Source: G963708235 sp963708235
Lineage (GTDB): Bacteria; Actinomycetota; Acidimicrobiia; Spongiisociales; UBA5794
NCBI GenBank assembly: GCA_963708235.1
Contig: OY970200.1
Span: 1,860,001-1,924,000 of the forward strand
Length of the DNA: 64,000 nt
Reading direction: 5' to 3'
The notes below the pieces were generated by a model that was given only the letters and a program-made list of their open reading frames with translations, was not told the origin of the DNA and did no database searches. Of the stretch, positions 41,748 to 50,131 are shown piece by piece. Position numbers and translations under genes: made by a program. Position 1 is the stretch's first letter, and every line of letters begins with the position of its first letter.

Positions 41748-44147
41748 ATGATTCGTACCTCTTCTCCCCGCTCGATGCTCCTGGCCATGCTGCCGGCCGT
41801 ACTCGTGACGGTATCGCTGTGGATCGCCGCTCCGGCGACGTATGCCCAGACCCCTGATCAGCAGGTGACCACCACCGTCGGGACGGTGCCGTCACCGTCC
41901 TGCGAACCCTACGAGGGGCTGAGCTGCCAGGGATGGTTCACCGACGACGCCGGGGTGGTCGACGACGACCAGCGTGTGGAGGACGCCATCGACCGGGTGA
42001 TCGGTCGTTACGGCCATCAGATCGCCGTGGTCGTGGTCGACGCCTCACCCACCGGCGATCCCCGGGGGTTCGCCCAGGGTCTGGGCGACGCCTGGGGTGT
42101 GGGGGATCCCGAACGCAACGACGGGATCGTGGTGCTGGTCGATCTCGGTGCCCGACGGACCGAGGTGGTCACCGGGCCCGGGGTTTCGGTCAACGAATCG
42201 CGCATCGCCGGCGCCGGGAACAGCTTCTTCGGAGTCGACGACTTCGAGGGCGGTCTCCTTGCCATCATCGGGAGCCTGGAACAGGACCTCGCCGGAACGG
42301 ACGGAGACAGTACCGACGGGTCTGCGACCGACGGGGGCGGTTCCGGAGGCGGGACCGACGGTTCTGGTTGGGGGACCGATTTCCTGCTGCTGCTCGGTGT
42401 CGGCGGGCTGGCGGTGGGCGGGCTCACCTACCGCAACCGCCGCAAACAGCGCCACGAGACCCGTCACGGCCGGCGTCGTGCGCTCGTCGACGAAGACCTC
42501 GCCCTCCTCGAGGTCGCCGGTCACGATCTGCCCCGTCTCGACGAATACACCGTGGCACCGCCGCCGACGGACACGGCGGCGACGGTGGGCACCGGGCGGG
42601 GGCTCCAGGTCCTGGCGACCGTCGCCGAGGGCGGCGCCGTCACCGATGACGAAGCAGTCCACGCCGCACTCCGTCTGGGATTGCTGGTCGTGGTCGACCG
42701 GAACCGTCTTGCCGCCGAGACGGAGGTGCCGCTGGAGTTGCGGGCCGCCGACGAGCGTCCCCTGCTCGAAGGAGCGGTCCAGCAGGCGGCACAGGACGCC
42801 CTCGATGTGGCGATCGACGACGACGCCCTCTTCGAGGTCCGCCGCCTGGAGTTACAGCGGGTGGTGCAGAGTCTGCGCCCCCACCGGGTGGCCGCCGCCC
42901 GCCAGCGCACCGCAACCGCACTGATCAACCGCCTCGCCACGACCTCCGTCGGAGAAGTGACCTTGACCGACAACGGAGAGCGGCTCGTCGGCGCCACGGC
43001 GGCGCTCGACCCTGAATCCGAACTCGATACCTCGGTGGCGGAGCTCGCCGGGGTGTACGAGACCGCACAACGCAAGACCGGACGGATGGAGGACCTCTAC
43101 CAGCAACTCCCCGAGGCCGGGAACCGACCGGCGGTGGCGGCGGCCCTCACCGACCTCGTCGATGACCCGTGGGAGGCGGTGGCGCGCTACGAGAGGGTGC
43201 GGACCACTCTGGAGCGTGAAGGTGACGCACTCGTCGCCGACGGGTTGGAGATCCCGGCGCTTGCCGCCCTGCTGCTGATGAACAACGACGACGACGACCT
43301 GGACGAGTTCGTCGAGGCCTACCGGACCAACCGCAGCGAAGGCTCCGGACCCGGTGAGGCCGTGGAGTACGCCCTGGCCGGTCTCCGCACCCGTAAGGAG
43401 ATCGACCACGTTCGCAAGGAGGCGGAACGGCTGGATCTACCGGTGGCGATCACCGCCGCGCTGCTGCGACGGCGCGACGACGGCCCCGAGGTCTACACCA
43501 AACTCGTCGCCGAGTTGGTGAGTCACCGTGTCACCGGGGACACGTCGCGAACCATCGCCGGGCTGCTTGCCATCTCGACCGAGCCGGTCCAGGCCATCCG
43601 GCGCTGGCTCGAGGCTCGCCAGGCACTCGCCGGTCTCGGTCTCAAGGGGGCGTACGCCGATGTCGCCGCCGCATTCGGAGCCTCCGATCCGAGGGGGCCG
43701 CGGATGTTCGCTCTTGCCTATGCCGCCCAGCGCCAGTCGCTGGCCCGCAGCTCGGTGAGCGACGCCGACCGGTTCGCCCCGGAGCTCGCCCACGAGGGAA
43801 CCAGGGGTCAGGAGGACAGCTGGACCGGTGATCCGATCCCCTCCGGTCTGGCGAGCTTCGATCCCTTCACCCTGATGTACTTCCACTGGGTGATCACCCG
43901 GGGTCACCATGGTGCGGTCGGCTGGGAACCGCTGTACCGGGATTCCTCGTGGTCGGAGGATCGCAGCTCGTGGTGGGGTGGGACCGGTGGATTCGGAGGC
44001 TTCGGCGGCGGGGGCGGGTTCAGCGGCGCCGGATCGGGGAGCGGTGGGTCGTCGTGGGACAGCGGGTCGTCCTGGGGCGGCAGCGGGTTCGGTGGCGGGT
44101 TCAGCGGTGGCGGCGGGTTCGGCGGCGGGGGCGGGAGCAGTTGGTGA
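41748..44147 (+). CDS. TPM-domain membrane protein with Gly/Ser-rich tail
   Basis: 799 residues. Signal peptide (to about residue 33, ending ATYAQ), then a TPM domain (about residues 60-180, with DDAGVVDDDQRVEDAIDRV and RNDGIVVLVDLGARRTEVVTGPGV). A Gly/Ser/Thr linker follows, then a transmembrane helix (about 203-220, DFLLLLGVGGLAVGG) and a basic stop-transfer stretch. About 480 mostly helical cytoplasmic residues come next, and the last ~70 residues are almost pure Gly/Ser/Trp/Phe. TPM proteins are linked to phosphatase activity or photosystem/rhomboid-like repair; here the function is unknown. The Gly-rich end resembles TPM proteins of other actinobacteria. It overlaps the SpoU-type methyltransferase by four bases. 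Confidence 0.82.
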   Translation: MIRTSSPRSMLLAMLPAVLVTVSLWIAAPATYAQTPDQQVTTTVGTVPSPSCEPYEGLSCQGWFTDDAGVVDDDQRVEDAIDRVIGRYGHQIAVVVVDASPTGDPRGFAQGLGDAWGVGDPERNDGIVVLVDLGARRTEVVTGPGVSVNESRIAGAGNSFFGVDDFEGGLLAIIGSLEQDLAGTDGDSTDGSATDGGGSGGGTDGSGWGTDFLLLLGVGGLAVGGLTYRNRRKQRHETRHGRRRALVDEDLALLEVAGHDLPRLDEYTVAPPPTDTAATVGTGRGLQVLATVAEGGAVTDDEAVHAALRLGLLVVVDRNRLAAETEVPLELRAADERPLLEGAVQQAAQDALDVAIDDDALFEVRRLELQRVVQSLRPHRVAAARQRTATALINRLATTSVGEVTLTDNGERLVGATAALDPESELDTSVAELAGVYETAQRKTGRMEDLYQQLPEAGNRPAVAAALTDLVDDPWEAVARYERVRTTLEREGDALVADGLEIPALAALLLMNNDDDDLDEFVEAYRTNRSEGSGPGEAVEYALAGLRTRKEIDHVRKEAERLDLPVAITAALLRRRDDGPEVYTKLVAELVSHRVTGDTSRTIAGLLAISTEPVQAIRRWLEARQALAGLGLKGAYADVAAAFGASDPRGPRMFALAYAAQRQSLARSSVSDADRFAPELAHEGTRGQEDSWTGDPIPSGLASFDPFTLMYFHWVITRGHHGAVGWEPLYRDSSWSEDRSSWWGGTGGFGGFGGGGGFSGAGSGSGGSSWDSGSSWGGSGFGGGFSGGGGFGGGGGSSW

Positions 44148-44932
44148 CGGCGCCGATCACATCGACCGCCAACCCCCGGATCAGGTCCCTCGCCCGACTC
44201 TCCGATCGTTCCGAGCGGGACGCCACGGGCCGATTTCCCGTCGAGGGCGCCCGCATGGTCACCAGACTGATCGACGCCGGGTGGGTGATCGACGAGGTGG
44301 TGTTCGCCCCGGTCCTCGCCACCCGCGATGCCTACGACGTGGCTCAGCGTTCGGCAGAGACCGGGATCGCCGTGCTCGAGGTGGGCGACGCCGCCTTCCG
44401 CAAGATCGCCTACCGGCGACATCCCGACGGGATCCTTGCGGTGGCGAGACGCCGCTCCCCCGACCTCGCCGAACTCACGCTCGGCGCCGATCCCCTGGTG
44501 CTGGTCGCCGAGGGGATCGAGAAACCGGGAAACATCGGGGCGATGCTCCGTTCTGCGGACGGCGCCGGCGCCACCGCCGTGATCGTCGCCGACCCGGCGA
44601 CCGATGTCACCAACCCCAATGTGGTGCGCGCCTCGCAGGGGGCGCTGTTCACGGTGGCCACGGCTGTCGCCGATGCCGCCGCCACCCGTCGCTACCTCAT
44701 CGATGCCGGGGTCCGGTTGATCGCCGCCCATCCTTCGGCCACCTCACCACCCTGGGAGATCGATCTCACCGGTCCGATCGGGTTGATCGTGGGCAGCGAA
44801 CACGATGGGCTCTCCGGCGCCTGGGAGGGCATCGAACAGGTGGCGATTCCGATGCGGGGGTCCGCCGACAGCCTCAACGCATCGACGGCGGCTGCGGTGC
44901 TGCTCTACGAGGCGCTGCGGCAACGCAGCTGA
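44144..44932 (+). CDS. TrmH/SpoU-family RNA 2'-O-methyltransferase
   Basis: 262 residues. N-terminal substrate-binding domain (residues 1-85, NPRIRSLARLSDRSERDATGRFPVEGARMV) and a C-terminal SPOUT domain with the three classical motifs: EKPGNIGAMLRSADGAGA, LIVGSEHDGLS and IPMRGSADSLNASTAAAVLLYEALRQ (knot). Transfers a methyl group from SAM to ribose 2'-O of tRNA or rRNA; the target cannot be told from sequence. GTG start in a GTGA overlap with the TPM gene. Family certain, target not. Confidence 0.92.
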   Translation: MTAPITSTANPRIRSLARLSDRSERDATGRFPVEGARMVTRLIDAGWVIDEVVFAPVLATRDAYDVAQRSAETGIAVLEVGDAAFRKIAYRRHPDGILAVARRRSPDLAELTLGADPLVLVAEGIEKPGNIGAMLRSADGAGATAVIVADPATDVTNPNVVRASQGALFTVATAVADAAATRRYLIDAGVRLIAAHPSATSPPWEIDLTGPIGLIVGSEHDGLSGAWEGIEQVAIPMRGSADSLNASTAAAVLLYEALRQRS

Positions 44933-44950
44933 GCGGATTCTGCTGAGGTG

Positions 44951-45001
44951 ACGCAGCCGGGGCAACGCAGCCGGGGCGACGCAGCCGGGGCAGCGCAGCC
45001 G
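44951..45001. repeat. 14-bp tandem repeat array
   Basis: ACGCAGCCGGGGCA (44951), ACGCAGCCGGGGCG (44965), ACGCAGCCGGGGCA (44979) and a partial GCGCAGCCG (44993). It fills the gap between the methyltransferase stop and the convergent zinc-ribbon gene stop. The first motif, ACGCAGC, also ends the methyltransferase coding region, so the array may have grown from it. Confidence 0.88.
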
Positions 45002-45003
45002 TT

Positions 45004-45237
45004 TCAGCCGACCGGTGCGTCGGCGCTCGTTCCCGGACTCGTCGTCTCGATGGTGTCGTCACGGTCGCACCACCTGCACACCACCCGCTCGGATGCCATG
45101 GAGAGGATCTCCTCTTCCTCGATGGTGACATCGCCGCTGAGGTCGAAGTGGGCGAAACGGCGCCGCTCGACGGTGTCGTAGACATCGAAGCGGGTGCGGT
45201 TGCCGCACTGCGAGCAGCGGAAGGGGCCCACCGTCAT
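45004..45237 (-). CDS. Small zinc-ribbon protein
   Basis: 77 residues. Two CxxC knuckles, CSQCGN (residues 8-13) and CRWCDRD (about residues 54-60), form a rubredoxin-like zinc ribbon around a central DVYDTVERRRFAHFDLSGDVTIEEEEIL. The C-terminus is disordered (Thr/Ser/Pro). No enzymatic domain. The ATG at 45237 overlaps the stop of the DsbA-like gene (ATGA), so the two are co-translated. Function unknown; nucleic-acid or protein binding is a guess. Confidence 0.75.
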   Translation of the reverse strand: MTVGPFRCSQCGNRTRFDVYDTVERRRFAHFDLSGDVTIEEEEILSMASERVVCRWCDRDDTIETTSPGTSADAPVG

Positions 45238-45776
45238 GGCTTCTCCAGGCTCCACAACCCGTCGTCGGCCAACATGGCGGCGATCACGTCGATCCGCGGC
45301 GAGGCAGGCCCATGGTCGAGCGCAGCAGTGGTGACCACGTGGAGCGCCGGGCCGCCGTCGACGATGGTGGGAACGGCGGTGACCCCTGCCTCGACCGCAT
45401 GGCGACGGGCCACCTCCACCTCGTCCCGCCCACTGCGTTCGATGGCGTCGAGCAGGATGTCGGCGTCGAGACCGGCGACCTGGGCCGCCGCCCGGTAGGT
45501 GAGTTCCTCCGCCGGCGAATCGCCCTGGCGGTGGATCGAAATGAACATCCCGCGGCGGAACAGGTCCTGGCGGATCGGCTCGCGAACCAGGGCATGGGCG
45601 GCGAGGGCCTTTTCCCAGGGGGCGGCTTCCCCGGTCGCCACCTCGTCACCCGGCGGGCGGGGACGCCAGGTGACATCGATGTCCGCCCCCTCCTGTTCGG
45701 CCTTGACCAGGAGGAGGAACAACCGGAACGAATCGGTGCTCTCGAAATCGAAGTACACGGTTCCACTGAGTGTCAT
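45234..45776 (-). CDS. DsbA-like thioredoxin-fold protein lacking CxxC
   Basis: 180 residues. The overall pattern is DsbA/FrnE/HCCA isomerase: N-terminal strand VYFDFESTDSFRLFLLLVKAE, a helical insertion (residues ~55-140, with FRRGMFISIHRQGDSPAEELTYRAAAQVAGLD), and the cis-Pro segment HAVEAGVTAVPTIVDGG. The position of the CxxC motif holds Glu-Ser-Thr-Asp, so disulfide chemistry is excluded. It may instead bind glutathione or a CoA-like thiol, as HCCA isomerases do. The ATG at 45776 is the first start; the stop overlaps the zinc-ribbon ATG. Confidence 0.78.
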   Translation of the reverse strand: MTLSGTVYFDFESTDSFRLFLLLVKAEQEGADIDVTWRPRPPGDEVATGEAAPWEKALAAHALVREPIRQDLFRRGMFISIHRQGDSPAEELTYRAAAQVAGLDADILLDAIERSGRDEVEVARRHAVEAGVTAVPTIVDGGPALHVVTTAALDHGPASPRIDVIAAMLADDGLWSLEKP

Positions 45777-45871
45777 GAGCTGCAGCGTACCGGTCCGTCA
45801 CCTGCGACCTGCCGCCCGGGTGGCCCGACGGTTGCGGCGTGCCGGAGCGCATCCACGGGACACCGCCGGGG

Positions 45872-45877
45872 TAGCCT
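45872..45877 (+). promoter_or_regulatory. Putative -10 box for the Cdc48-like gene, leaderless
   Basis: TAGCCT, nine bases before the ATG at 45887; no ribosome-binding site. Confidence 0.45.
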
Positions 45878-45886
45878 GCCGACACC

Positions 45887-47947
45887 ATGCGGTTCATCCT
45901 TCGTCCTGGCAGCGACCCCACCGCCCGTGCGGACGCCACCCTGCTGCGCGCCCTCGGGCTCCCCGGCGGGGGGATCGTCCGTATCGGGTCCACCCACTGC
46001 CGGGTGTCACCCGGTGACGTTCCCTCCCCGACGGCGCTGTTGGTGGGGCCGCGCACCCTGGCCAACGCCGGGGTCGGCGTCGGCGATGCGATCGAGGTGA
46101 CCAGGGTGCTGCTCTCCGAGGCCTCCCGGGTCACCGTGACCGGAGCACCGACCGGTCTCGACAGCCGCCACCTCTCCCGGGCGCTGCAGGGTCGACCGGT
46201 CACGGTCGGAGACACCGTGTGGATCGATCCTTCGTATGCCGAGGAAGGGGCTCCGTCGGCCGAAGACTCCCCCGAACCTCTGGCGCTGACGGTCACCGCC
46301 GTCGATCCCGCACCAGCCGCCTACATCGGTAGCGGCACCGTGGTCCACGATGGACGCGTCGGCGGAACGGGACCAACGCCGCCGGATCCCCCACCAACGC
46401 CATCATCACCATCAGGACCACCCCCGGACGACTCGGTGCCAAGTGCGGCGACGGCGCTGCTGGCGGGTCTCGACGACGAGTTGGAAACGCTGACCGGATG
46501 GCTGTCGCTGCTCACCTCCGACCAGGACCTCCCCGAGATATGGGGGCTCCCGGCGGTGGCCGGCGTGCTGCTCGAGGGGCCGGCCGGATGTGGAAAGTCG
46601 GAGTTGGTCGCCGCCGCCGCCGAGCGGGCGGGGGCCACGGTCCGAGAGATCTCGCTCGACCTGGTCTTCAAACCCGAGAAGCTGTTGGAACGTCTGGAGA
46701 CGGCGGTCCGGACCTGTGCGGCGCCGTGTGTGTTGTTCGTCGACCGTCTCGACGCCGTCGCCGGAGACGAGGCGATGTTCCGCACCCAGGTGGCCGCCAT
46801 CCTGCGCTGGTTCGTCGATGCGGTCGCCGAGCGACCCCGCATCGCCTGTGTGCTGGGAACCTCCGACGTCAGCCGGCTTCCCGAGTCGGTGACCCGCTCG
46901 GCACTGGTCCCGCGCACCCTGTCGATCCCGCCACCAGACGCCCGCCGGCGCGCCCTGCTGTTCGAGGCGGCCCTGGCCCGGGTCCCCACCGACCGCCTCG
47001 ACTACGCAGCGTTGGCGGGACGCACCGCCGGGTTCTCCGGCGCCGATGTGGTGGCGGCGGTGGTCCATGCCTCGGCGATGATCGCCTCCCACGGGGGTCG
47101 CGTCACCCAGGACGACCTGCAGCGCGCCGTCGACGAGACCTCCGGTTCGCTGGGGACCACCGGGCTCGGCGAGATGCCCGCATCGGGATTCGACCGGGTC
47201 GCCAACCTGGTCGACGTCAAGCAGCGGCTCACCGAGTCGGTGGTCTGGCAGATGCACGAACCGGAGCGGTTCGCCCGGCTCGGAATCGAGCCGCCGCGGG
47301 GCCTGTTGCTCTACGGTCCCCCGGGGACCGGCAAGACGTTCGTCATCCGGGCGCTCGCCCACGAGGCCGGCGCCGCATTCTTCACCGTCAAAGGCGCCGA
47401 GTTGCTCGACAAGTTCGTCGGTGAGTCGGAGCGGGCGGTGCGCGAAGTGTTCGCCCGGGCACGGGCGGTGGCGCCCGCCATCCTGTTCTTCGACGAGATC
47501 GATGCCCTCGCCCCGGTCCGGGGAAATTCGAACAATGCGGTGACCGACTCGGTGGTGGCGGCGCTCCTCACCGAGATGGACGGAGTGACCGAACGTGGCA
47601 TGGTGTTCGTGATCGGCGCCACCAACCGGCGCGACCTCGTCGACCCCGCCCTGCTGCGGGCCGGACGGCTGGAGACCCACCTGTACCTCGGTCTCCCGGA
47701 ACGGGAGTCGCGGGCGGCGTTCTTCGCCATGGCCGATGTCCCGTTCGTCGATGTCGACATCGAGGCGGTGATCGACGCCACCGAGGGCTTTTCGTTCGCC
47801 GACCTCACCGGGCTACTGCGTGAAGCCGCACTCCAGGCGCTCCGACGTGACGCCACCGCCATGGCGGTGTCCACCGGTGACATCGATGCGGCGCTGGCCG
47901 GGGCGATGCAGTCGCGGGCCGGCGCCCGACCCGAACCGCCCGGCTGA
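45887..47947 (+). CDS. Cdc48-like double AAA ATPase (Cpa type)
   Basis: 686 residues. An N-terminal double-psi-barrel-like domain (residues 1-155) and a Pro-rich linker precede two AAA modules. D1 has Walker A GPAGCGKS (231-238), but its Walker B reads FVDRLD, with Arg287 in place of the catalytic Glu, so D1 likely binds but does not hydrolyse ATP. D2 is complete: GPPGTGKT (477-484), pore loop KFVGES, FFDEID (Glu537) and an intact sensor/arginine-finger region. It resembles Cpa, the actinobacterial p97/VCP relative that unfolds proteins. There is no C-terminal HbYX motif (the end is PEPPG). Partner protease unknown. Confidence 0.9.
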   Translation: MRFILRPGSDPTARADATLLRALGLPGGGIVRIGSTHCRVSPGDVPSPTALLVGPRTLANAGVGVGDAIEVTRVLLSEASRVTVTGAPTGLDSRHLSRALQGRPVTVGDTVWIDPSYAEEGAPSAEDSPEPLALTVTAVDPAPAAYIGSGTVVHDGRVGGTGPTPPDPPPTPSSPSGPPPDDSVPSAATALLAGLDDELETLTGWLSLLTSDQDLPEIWGLPAVAGVLLEGPAGCGKSELVAAAAERAGATVREISLDLVFKPEKLLERLETAVRTCAAPCVLFVDRLDAVAGDEAMFRTQVAAILRWFVDAVAERPRIACVLGTSDVSRLPESVTRSALVPRTLSIPPPDARRRALLFEAALARVPTDRLDYAALAGRTAGFSGADVVAAVVHASAMIASHGGRVTQDDLQRAVDETSGSLGTTGLGEMPASGFDRVANLVDVKQRLTESVVWQMHEPERFARLGIEPPRGLLLYGPPGTGKTFVIRALAHEAGAAFFTVKGAELLDKFVGESERAVREVFARARAVAPAILFFDEIDALAPVRGNSNNAVTDSVVAALLTEMDGVTERGMVFVIGATNRRDLVDPALLRAGRLETHLYLGLPERESRAAFFAMADVPFVDVDIEAVIDATEGFSFADLTGLLREAALQALRRDATAMAVSTGDIDAALAGAMQSRAGARPEPPG

Positions 47948-47958
47948 TCCCGTCCCGG

Positions 47959-48690
47959 CTATGTGGCGGCGGGGGGAGCCTCGGCGATGACCGAGATCGC
48001 CTCGGCCACCGTGAATCTGCGCTCGTAGAGGGCGCGGCCGACGATGGCACCGTCCAGGGTCTCGGCGGCAAAGCTCCGCAGGTCGTCGAGCCCGCCGACT
48101 CCCCCTGAGCCCTGGATCGCCAGGTCGGGCGCCACGGCGCGGATCTCCCTGATGATGGCGAGATCGGGTCCCTCCATCGTGCCGTCCCGACCGATCCCGG
48201 TGGCGAGCACACGGATCACTCCGGCGGTGGCCACATCGCCCACGACGTTCGCCAGCCAGCGCCCCTCGTCGCGCCATCCCGAGCCGGTGGCCTTGCCGCC
48301 GTGGACATCGAGAGCGGCCACGACACGGTCCGCACCCAGCGCCGCAACCACCTCGGCGAGAACATCGGGGTGCCAGACGGCGGCGGTCCCCATGACCACA
48401 CGATCCGCACCGGCGTCGATCACCCGCTGGGCCGTCCCCAGATCACGGATGCCACCGCCGACCTGGAAGCGGACACCCCCTTCCGCCATCGCCGTCCACA
48501 GTTCCCCGTCGGGACGACCGCTGCGAGCTCCCTCGAGATCGACCACGTGGACCAGATCGGCGCCCTGATCCATCCACCTGCGGGCACACGCCACCGGATC
48601 GGCGTCGTACACCGTCACCTCGTCGTAGTCGCCCCGCATCAGCCGGACCACGTTCCCGTCGAGGACATCGACGGCTGGGATCAGTTCCAT
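47959..48690 (-). CDS. hisA: ProFAR isomerase (HisA, possibly bifunctional PriA)
   Basis: 243 residues, (beta-alpha)8 barrel. Isomerises ProFAR to PRFAR in histidine synthesis. Catalytic Asp in IPAVDVLDG (residues 4-12) and the phosphate loops VQVGGGIRD (about residues 76-84) and ATGIGRDGTMEGPD are visible. Actinobacteria often use a bifunctional form, PriA, that also acts as TrpF; I cannot decide this from the sequence. It is transcribed opposite to the yerC-his operon and shares its 188-bp control region. It lies 11 bases from the stop of the Cdc48-like gene (convergent). Confidence 0.93.
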   Translation of the reverse strand: MELIPAVDVLDGNVVRLMRGDYDEVTVYDADPVACARRWMDQGADLVHVVDLEGARSGRPDGELWTAMAEGGVRFQVGGGIRDLGTAQRVIDAGADRVVMGTAAVWHPDVLAEVVAALGADRVVAALDVHGGKATGSGWRDEGRWLANVVGDVATAGVIRVLATGIGRDGTMEGPDLAIIREIRAVAPDLAIQGSGGVGGLDDLRSFAAETLDGAIVGRALYERRFTVAEAISVIAEAPPAAT

Positions 48691-48751
48691 CTGGCTCTCT
48701 CCCGTCCACTCCTGCCCATCGCTCCGGAAGAGCGGGGCCGAGGAAGATGGT

Positions 48752-48777
48752 GTGCTATCATGCTAAAACGCTACCAC
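48752..48777. promoter_or_regulatory. Imperfect palindrome in the hisA/yerC control region
   Basis: A 26-bp imperfect palindrome, GTGCTATCATGC...ACGCTACCAC, with symmetric GTG-N-TA arms. The half AACGCTACC recurs at 48857-48865, just before the yerC ribosome-binding site. It lies between divergent hisA and yerC-hisG, so one regulator could control both. YerC (TrpR family, in this operon) is the obvious candidate by analogy with HisR-type regulation of histidine genes. Confidence 0.55.
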
Positions 48778-48878
48778 GCCCTGACGGTGGGATGGTCGAC
48801 CTTGTCGGAGATCGTCGACCGTGACCGAAACAACCGGGGCGTCCCGAACAGAACCTAACGCTACCCGAGGAATCCACC

Positions 48879-49280
48879 ATGGGTCTTCCGATGCAAGCTG
48901 ACGACTGGCGCAACGGCGATACGGCCGCCCTGTTCGACGCCATCATTGCGCTCGACAACCGTGACGAGGCCGCCCGATTCTTCCGTGACCTCTGCACCCG
49001 ACGCGAACTCGAAGAGTTCAGCTCGCGATGGGCGGTCGTCCGGCTCCTCAACCAGGAGCTCCCCTATCGGGTCATCCACGAGCTGACCGGCGTGTCCACC
49101 GCCACCATCACCCGCATCAACCAATGGTTGCAGCACGGAACCGGTGGCTACGGGGCGATGCTGGAACGCATGGGCCTCGACCGCAAGAACATCGAGGGCG
49201 GGGTTGTGGAGTCCCCGACCCCCGGGAGCCCGAACCCCGGGAGCCCGAACCCCGGGAGCCCGAACGGGGACGCGGTATGA
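48879..49280 (+). CDS. YerC/HisR-like TrpR-family regulator
   Basis: 133 residues. The first ~100 are the YerC/TrpR-like HTH domain: ALFDAIIALDNRDEAARFFRDLCTRRELEEFSSRWAVVRLLNQELPYRVIHELTGVSTATITRINQWLQHG (about residues 17-87). YerC proteins were proposed as regulators of histidine synthesis genes in Gram-positive bacteria. Here the gene is first in the his operon, which supports that role. The C-terminal tail has PGSPN three times from a 15-bp repeat. The ATG at 48879 follows CGAGGAATCCACC. It overlaps hisG by four bases. Confidence 0.87.
   Translation: MGLPMQADDWRNGDTAALFDAIIALDNRDEAARFFRDLCTRRELEEFSSRWAVVRLLNQELPYRVIHELTGVSTATITRINQWLQHGTGGYGAMLERMGLDRKNIEGGVVESPTPGSPNPGSPNPGSPNGDAV
49221..49265 (+). 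repeat. 15-bp tandem repeat (three units) at the yerC 3' end
   Basis: CCCGGGAGCCCGAAC at 49221, 49236 and 49251, coding for PGSPN three times in the YerC tail. It stops just before the hisG start. Confidence 0.92.
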
Positions 49281-50131
49281 GCACGCTGCGCATCGCCCTG
49301 CCCAACAAGGGACGTCTCGAGGAGCCCGCCACCGAGCTGCTCAGCCAGAGCGGGATGCGGTTCGAGAAGACCGCCCGCTCGCTGTCGGTGCCGATCTCGA
49401 ACATCGACATCGAGCTGTTGTTCGTCCGCACCGAGGACATCTGCGAGCTGGTCGCCGACGGTGTCGCCGGGATCGGGATCACCGGGCTCGACCTCGTCGG
49501 CGAGTCCGGGACCGATGTCGAGGTCGTGGCCGAGCTCGGGTTCGGTCGCTGTCGGCTCGCCGCCGCCGTCCCCGCCTCCTCACCGGTCACCGAGATCGAG
49601 GAGTTCGCCGGGCTGCGGATCGCCACGTCGCACCCCAGCGTCACCCGCAGCTACTTCGCCGAACGTGACATCGACATCACCACGGTGCCGCTGCGTGGGT
49701 CGGTGGAGGTGGCGCCACGTCTCGATGTCGCCGACGCCATCGTCGACCTGGTGTCCACCGGGAGCACCCTCAGGGTCAACGGGCTCCGGCCGGTGGCAAC
49801 CCTGCTCGAATCGCAGGCGGTGGTGGTGCGAGGCCGGCTCGAAGGCGCCAGGGCGGCCCTCGCCGACCAGGTGATCACGATGCTGCAGTCGGTGCTCGCC
49901 GCCCGGAGACGCCGCTATGTTTTGATGAACGCCCCCGGGGAGGCGGTCGATGTGATCTCCGCCCTGATCCCCGGGCTCAACGCACCCACGGTCATCTCCC
50001 TGGCCGATCCCGGGCTGGTGGCCATCCACTCCGTGGTCGACGCCGACGAGGTGTGGTCGGTGCTCCCCAAGCTCAAGGCGGCCGGGGCGTCGGGCATCCT
50101 GGTGCTCCCCATCGAACAGCTCATCGCATGA
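49277..50131 (+). CDS. hisG: ATP phosphoribosyltransferase, long form
   Basis: 284 residues. First step of histidine synthesis: ATP plus PRPP gives phosphoribosyl-ATP. Seen: RIALPNKGRLEEPATELLSQSG at the N-terminus, TEDICELVADGVAGIGITGLDLVGE, and the PRPP loop VDLVSTGSTLRVNGL. A C-terminal ACT-like regulatory domain (about residues 210-284) that binds histidine for feedback inhibition marks the long, HisZ-independent form. The ATG overlaps yerC (ATGA) and the stop overlaps hisD (ATGA). Confidence 0.97.
   Translation: MSTLRIALPNKGRLEEPATELLSQSGMRFEKTARSLSVPISNIDIELLFVRTEDICELVADGVAGIGITGLDLVGESGTDVEVVAELGFGRCRLAAAVPASSPVTEIEEFAGLRIATSHPSVTRSYFAERDIDITTVPLRGSVEVAPRLDVADAIVDLVSTGSTLRVNGLRPVATLLESQAVVVRGRLEGARAALADQVITMLQSVLAARRRRYVLMNAPGEAVDVISALIPGLNAPTVISLADPGLVAIHSVVDADEVWSVLPKLKAAGASGILVLPIEQLIA

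Noticed and set aside
45234..45776. Functional disulfide oxidoreductase (DsbA).
   Set aside because: The active-site CxxC is replaced by Glu-Ser-Thr-Asp; only the fold is retained.
48760..48858. Short frame beginning MLKRYHALTVGW as a histidine leader peptide.
   Set aside because: Only one His codon, no terminator hairpin or T-run before yerC, and the segment overlaps the palindromic operator candidate instead.
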